In this document: piece by piece, positions 60,389 through 64,000 of the stretch
Layout of the letters: the number at the start of each line of letters is the position of its first letter
Position numbering within the stretch: the first letter of the stretch is position 1
Source: Enterobacter asburiae
GTDB lineage: Bacteria > Pseudomonadota > Gammaproteobacteria > Enterobacterales > Enterobacteriaceae
Reading direction: 5' to 3'
Length of the DNA stretch: 64,000 bases
Assembly: GCF_024599655.1 (NCBI RefSeq)
Contig: NZ_CP102247.1
Coordinates: 2,666,001 to 2,730,000, forward strand
The notes under the pieces: generated by a model
The model's input: the letters and a program-made list of their open reading frames with translations, nothing else
What the model was told of the DNA's origin: nothing
The model's database searches: none
Program-made: the position numbers and the translations under genes

Positions 60389-61423
60389 ATGGCTAAACCC
60401 ATCATTACCCTGAACGGGTTAAAAATTGTCATCATGCTGGGCATGCTGGTGATCATACTGACAGGCGTTCGTTTTGCCGCCGATATTATTGTGCCTTTTA
60501 TTCTGGCCCTGTTTGTTGCGGTGATCCTTAACCCGCTGGTACAGCGCATGACGCGGCTACGCATTCCGCGCGTGCTGGCCATCACGCTGCTTATCAGCAT
60601 CATTATTGTGGCGATGGTGTTGCTGGTGGCGTATCTGGGTACCTCGCTAAATGAGCTGGCGCGAACGCTGCCGAAGTACCGCTCTTCGCTGGCGATACCG
60701 CTGCTGCAGCTGGAACCCTGGCTGCAGCGCGCGGGTATCGAAGTCTCGGTTGAGGAACTCCTGAAATATATCGACCCCAATGCGGCCATGACGATCGTCA
60801 CCAGCCTGCTGGCGCAGCTTTCCAATGCCATGACCTCCATTTTCCTGCTGTTTTTAACGGTGGTGTTCATGCTGCTGGAGGTGCCGCAGCTGCCGGCAAA
60901 GCTGCAGCAGATAATGGTCCGCCCTGTTGAAGGAATGGGGGCGATTCAGCGCGCGCTGGACAGCGTCTCACGCTATCTGGTGCTGAAAACCGCCATTAGC
61001 CTGGTCACGGGCGGCGTCGTCTGGGTGATGCTTCTGGCGCTGGACGTTCGCTTTGCGTTTGTCTGGGGGCTGCTGGCGTTTGCGCTTAACTACATTCCCA
61101 ACATCGGCTCCGTGCTGGCGGCGATCCCCCCTATCCTTCAGGTGCTGGTTTTCAGCGGGCTTTATGACGCGCTGATCCTGCTGGCCGGATACCTGGTCAT
61201 CAATCTGGTGTTCGGTAACATTCTTGAGCCGCGCATGATGGGACGAGGGCTGGGACTCTCCACGCTGGTGGTCTTTTTGTCCCTGATTTTTTGGGGCTGG
61301 CTGCTCGGGCCCGTTGGGATGCTGCTCTCCGTCCCGCTGACCATCATCGTTAAGATTGGCCTGGAACAAACGGCGGGCGGGCAAAGTATCGCCGTGCTGC
61401 TGAGCGATATGAGCCATCAATAG
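60389..61423 (+). CDS. tqsA: TqsA, AI-2 exporter
   Basis: A 344-residue AI-2E family membrane protein, the same length as E. coli TqsA. It has about seven hydrophobic segments, the segment ILEPRMMGRGLGLSTLVVFL and the C-terminal GWLLGPVGMLLSVPLT. TqsA exports or controls export of the quorum-sensing molecule AI-2. It lies next to mdtIJ as in E. coli. Confidence 0.94.
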   Translation: MAKPIITLNGLKIVIMLGMLVIILTGVRFAADIIVPFILALFVAVILNPLVQRMTRLRIPRVLAITLLISIIIVAMVLLVAYLGTSLNELARTLPKYRSSLAIPLLQLEPWLQRAGIEVSVEELLKYIDPNAAMTIVTSLLAQLSNAMTSIFLLFLTVVFMLLEVPQLPAKLQQIMVRPVEGMGAIQRALDSVSRYLVLKTAISLVTGGVVWVMLLALDVRFAFVWGLLAFALNYIPNIGSVLAAIPPILQVLVFSGLYDALILLAGYLVINLVFGNILEPRMMGRGLGLSTLVVFLSLIFWGWLLGPVGMLLSVPLTIIVKIGLEQTAGGQSIAVLLSDMSHQ

Positions 61424-61426
61424 CGG

Positions 61427-62374
61427 TCAGTCCACCATCGACAGGAGGGGCTTGCGGGTCCTTCCTCCTTCGCGATAAGCACCGATCGCCCTCTGCCATT
61501 CCGCCAGTGGAAAGATCGCGACGTCGCTGTACCCGCTGTTGGGCAAATTAAGCCAGATGCGGTCAAACTCCGCTCGCCACGCCTCGGCGCTGAGCGCGTC
61601 CAGACCGTTTCGGATATGGAACCACGCCACGCGCGGCGCTGGCCGTTGCTGTCTGAAGGTTTGCCCGGAGAGCAGCCCGTAGCAGACAAACATGCCCTGC
61701 TCGGGCATCGCGCTGAGGATCGCTTCCGCAAGCGGCCCGCCGGTGGCATCGTAGACGACGTCGGTACGCGCGGCGACGGAGCCAATCCGCTGGGCGTCAT
61801 GCTGCGCGACGGGAATGATCCCCATCGCCTCCAGCCGTTCAGCGTGAACGGCGGAACGGTGGATCCCGTACACCGCCTCCGCTCCCGCCTGACGCGCCCA
61901 CTGCCCCAGCAGAATGGCGCAATCCGACCCGGCCGCCGTGAGCAGCACCCGCTTTCCCTGAGGCGGATAGCGGGTAAGCATCATCTGCGCCGCCAGCGGG
62001 TTGATATAGGCCCGCGCGGCCAGACGTGCGTCAACAGCGTCCGGAACGGGGATGGCATACTCTGCCGGACAATCAACATAGCGCTGCCAGGTGCCTTGAC
62101 CGCGCAGCGGCAGGACGCGTTTACCCAACAGATGCGCAAACGACGCGGGCGCGTCGGTGACAACGCCGACACCTTCATACCCCGCTACCGCCGGTAACGG
62201 GGTTCGGTGGCAGTAGGCGCCGGTAATGGGAATGAGATCGGACGCGTTCACCGGAGAAAACAGCATTTGCACGCGAAGGTGACCCGGCGCAAGCGCCCCC
62301 AGCGGCGCGGTTTCAGGTTGCAGAACGGTTTCTGGCTCGCCAAAACGGCGATACCAGAGGGCCAGGTTTTCCAT
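61427..62374 (-). CDS. MDR-family NADPH:quinone oxidoreductase-like protein
   Basis: A 315-residue medium-chain reductase. The N-terminal GroES-like part shows VNASDLIPITGAYCH, and the Rossmann part GKRVLLTAAGSDCAILLGQW, near residues 140-160. No catalytic zinc Cys pattern is present, which fits quinone reductase or enoyl reductase members such as MECR or QOR. The ATG at 62374 gives the family length; longer frames start upstream without similarity. It lies 28 bp after the LLM flavoenzyme gene on the same strand. Confidence 0.85.
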   Translation of the reverse strand: MENLALWYRRFGEPETVLQPETAPLGALAPGHLRVQMLFSPVNASDLIPITGAYCHRTPLPAVAGYEGVGVVTDAPASFAHLLGKRVLPLRGQGTWQRYVDCPAEYAIPVPDAVDARLAARAYINPLAAQMMLTRYPPQGKRVLLTAAGSDCAILLGQWARQAGAEAVYGIHRSAVHAERLEAMGIIPVAQHDAQRIGSVAARTDVVYDATGGPLAEAILSAMPEQGMFVCYGLLSGQTFRQQRPAPRVAWFHIRNGLDALSAEAWRAEFDRIWLNLPNSGYSDVAIFPLAEWQRAIGAYREGGRTRKPLLSMVD

Positions 62375-62402
62375 TACGATCTCACGGCTGATAGCGGAAC
62401 GA

Positions 62403-63428
62403 CTACTCGCGCCAGCCCATTGCCGGTGCGACATGTTTGAGAATAGACTCAATCACGTGCGCATTATAATCCACACCCAGCTGGTTCGGCACGGTCAGTA
62501 ATAACGTATCGGCTTCGGCAATCGCGTCGTCCTTTTTCAGCTGTTCGATCAGCTTGTCCGGCTCCGCCGCATAGCTGCGTCCGAAGATGGCGCGCGTTTT
62601 TTCATCAAGGTAACCCACGCTATCGCTGTCGTTACGGCTGGCACCGAAATACATCCGGTCGCGGTCGTCCATCAGCGCAAAAATACTGCGGCTGACCGAC
62701 ACCCGCGGCTGACGCGTGTGCCCTGCCTCTTTCCAGGCCTGACGGTACGCGCGGATCTGTTTTGCCTGCTGAATATGGAACGGCTCACCGGTTTCATCGT
62801 CCTTCAGGGTTGAGCTTTGCAGGTTCATTCCCAGCTTTGCGGCCCATACGGCCGTCGCATTTGAACCGGCTCCCCACCAGATACGCTCGCGCAGCCCTTC
62901 AGAATACGGCTCCAGGCGCAGCAGCCCCGGCGGATTCGGGAACATAGGCTGTGGGTTGGGTTTTGCAAACCCTTCACCGCGCAGCACCTCAAGCAGCACC
63001 TCGGTATGACGGCGCGCCATATCCGATTCGTCTTCCCCTTCCTGCGGGACATAGCCGAAGTGACGCCAGCCATCAATGACCTGCTCCGGCGAGCCGCGGC
63101 TGATGCCAAGCTGCAGACGACCGCCGGAAATCAGATCCGCAGCCCCCGCATCTTCGGCCATGTACATCGGATTTTCATAGCGCATATCAATCACGCCGGT
63201 CCCGATTTCGATAGTTTTCGTTTTTGCGCCTATTGCCGCCAGCAGCGGGAACGGCGAGCTAAGCTGTCGGGCGAAGTGGTGCACGCGGAAATACGCGCCG
63301 TCTGCCCCCAGCTCTTCAGCCGCCACGGCTAAATCGATGGACTGCAGCAGCGTGTCTGCCGCCGAGCGCGTGCCGGACTGCGGAGAAGGCGTCCAGTGAC
63401 CAAAGGATAAAAACCCGATCTTTTTCAT
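62403..63428 (-). CDS. LLM class flavin-dependent oxidoreductase
   Basis: A 341-residue luciferase-like monooxygenase (bacterial luciferase fold). It begins MKKIGFLSFGHWTPSPQSGT and shows AAEELGADGAYFRVHHFARQ and LQLGISRGSPEQVIDGWRHF, typical of FMN-binding LLM proteins. The ATG at 63428 has better spacing from AGGA than the one at 63434. With the next gene it may form a small redox operon. Substrate unknown. Confidence 0.88.
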   Translation of the reverse strand: MKKIGFLSFGHWTPSPQSGTRSAADTLLQSIDLAVAAEELGADGAYFRVHHFARQLSSPFPLLAAIGAKTKTIEIGTGVIDMRYENPMYMAEDAGAADLISGGRLQLGISRGSPEQVIDGWRHFGYVPQEGEDESDMARRHTEVLLEVLRGEGFAKPNPQPMFPNPPGLLRLEPYSEGLRERIWWGAGSNATAVWAAKLGMNLQSSTLKDDETGEPFHIQQAKQIRAYRQAWKEAGHTRQPRVSVSRSIFALMDDRDRMYFGASRNDSDSVGYLDEKTRAIFGRSYAAEPDKLIEQLKKDDAIAEADTLLLTVPNQLGVDYNAHVIESILKHVAPAMGWRE

Positions 63429-63606
63429 AACCATGTGTCCTGATAATGCATTGCGTTCTGTCCACTTTACGCATTACCCGGTAAGAATAAATGCCGTTTA
63501 TTTAACGGAGTGATTCAAATAAATTGACAGAATTGAGCGGGGCGTCATTACGCGCCATAATGGGATATAATATCCCCCACTTTTTTCATGGCAGGTAAAC
63601 CCGGCA

Positions 63607-63954
63607 ATGGCTCTGATCCCTAAAAACTACGCGCGACTGGAAAGCGGCTATCGCGAGAAAGCATTAAAAATCTATCCCTGGGTCTGCGGACGCTGCTCGC
63701 GGGAGTTTGTCTATTCCAATCTGCGTGAACTCACGGTTCACCATATCGATCACGACCATACCAACAACCCGGAAGATGGCAGCAACTGGGAGCTGTTGTG
63801 CCTGTTTTGCCACGATCACGAGCATTCGAAATACACCGAAGCGGATCAGTACGGCACCACCGTGGTCGCAGGGGAAGACGCGCAAAAAGACGTGGGCGTC
63901 GCCACGTTTAACCCGTTTGCCGATTTAAAAGCGATGATGGATAAGAAGAAATAA
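63607..63954 (+). CDS. yajD: YajD, HNH nuclease family protein
   Basis: A 115-residue HNH-fold protein nearly the same as E. coli YajD. The zinc-binding Cys are C27, C30, C65 and C68 (WVCGRC and LCLFCHDHEH), and the HNH motif is LTVHHIDHDHTNN. Nuclease activity is expected from the family but not known for YajD. The E. coli gene is in a different place near yajC/tsx, so its position here is worth noting. Confidence 0.93.
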   Translation: MALIPKNYARLESGYREKALKIYPWVCGRCSREFVYSNLRELTVHHIDHDHTNNPEDGSNWELLCLFCHDHEHSKYTEADQYGTTVVAGEDAQKDVGVATFNPFADLKAMMDKKK

Positions 63955-63960
63955 TCGTTC

Positions 63961-63987
63961 ACCGCCCATACCTGCCGTATGGGCGGT
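63961..63987 (+). terminator. hairpin after yajD
   Basis: ACCGCCCATAC pairs perfectly over 11 bp with GTATGGGCGGT around CTGCC. The T tract is missing before the window ends. Confidence 0.6.
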
Positions 63988-64000
63988 CCAGGAAAGGATA

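Noticed and set aside
1..64000. tRNA and rRNA genes
   Set aside because: No cloverleaf or rRNA-like sequence was found; in particular the element uses a protein gene, not a tRNA, as attachment site.

Overview
The window looks like chromosome of an Enterobacteriaceae member, most probably Enterobacter or a close relative. The order clcB - bioD2 - mlc - ynfL - ynfM ... asr - ydgU - ydgD ... mdtI - mdtJ - tqsA matches the E. coli K-12 backbone near 36 min. The oqxR / oqxB-oqxA / rarA locus and the osmU operon (osmY-osmX-osmW-osmV) are typical of Enterobacter, Klebsiella and Salmonella rather than E. coli. The genus is inferred from gene content; no rRNA or tRNA gene is present to confirm it.

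Layout. 1-6.9 kb: a partial gene, a SulP anion transporter, a VOC protein, a small barrel-like envelope protein, and a MipA/OmpV outer-membrane protein divergent from a two-component system. 7.0-12.6 kb: the OqxAB multidrug RND pump with its repressor OqxR on one side and its activator RarA on the other. 12.6-13.3 kb: SOS-regulated yebG and a small conserved gene. 13.3-18.2 kb: an oxidoreductase, then AT-rich accessory DNA with three unrecognised genes, one a HEPN-like protein. 18.4-25.7 kb: a patchwork of an NTF2-like protein, a cold-shock gene with its thermosensor leader, an unlisted zinc-ribbon small protein, a decayed LysR fragment, and a LysR / hydrolase / MFS / GST group. 26.0-29.4 kb: the OsmU osmoprotectant ABC transporter. 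29.5-35.3 kb: clcB, bioD2, mlc, ynfL, ynfM. 35.3-44.3 kb: the complete putrescine utilisation (puu) cluster, inserted between ynfM and asr instead of at its E. coli position. 44.4-53.2 kb: a mobile element. 53.1-64 kb: M32 carboxypeptidase, a DsbC-like protein, asr, ydgU, ydgD, a GGDEF-EAL protein, mdtIJ, tqsA, two oxidoreductases and yajD.

The main discovery is the 8,710-bp element integrated into codons 13-34 of the M32 carboxypeptidase gene. A perfect 65-bp direct repeat marks both ends (44441-44505 and 53151-53215). The left end keeps the native first codons, with a TTG start, as a dead stub. The right end supplies a diverged replacement 5' end with an ATG start, so the enzyme survives but with a promoter and ribosome binding site brought by the element. 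The element carries a tyrosine integrase, a serine recombinase, small regulators, two HEPN-type proteins (one translationally coupled to a Cys-rich mini-protein), a coiled-coil membrane protein and a stranded 5' fragment of yebQ. It has no phage structural genes. The HEPN content suggests a defence or toxin-like cargo, which is inference.

Regulatory logic visible in the sequence includes a LexA box at yebG, PuuR operators at puuA/puuD (one identical to the published 15-bp recognition sequence), a Mlc-type palindrome at mlc, an RstA-like box at asr, and a twice-repeated TGCAA-N9-TTGCA dyad between oqxA and rarA that may be the OqxR operator.
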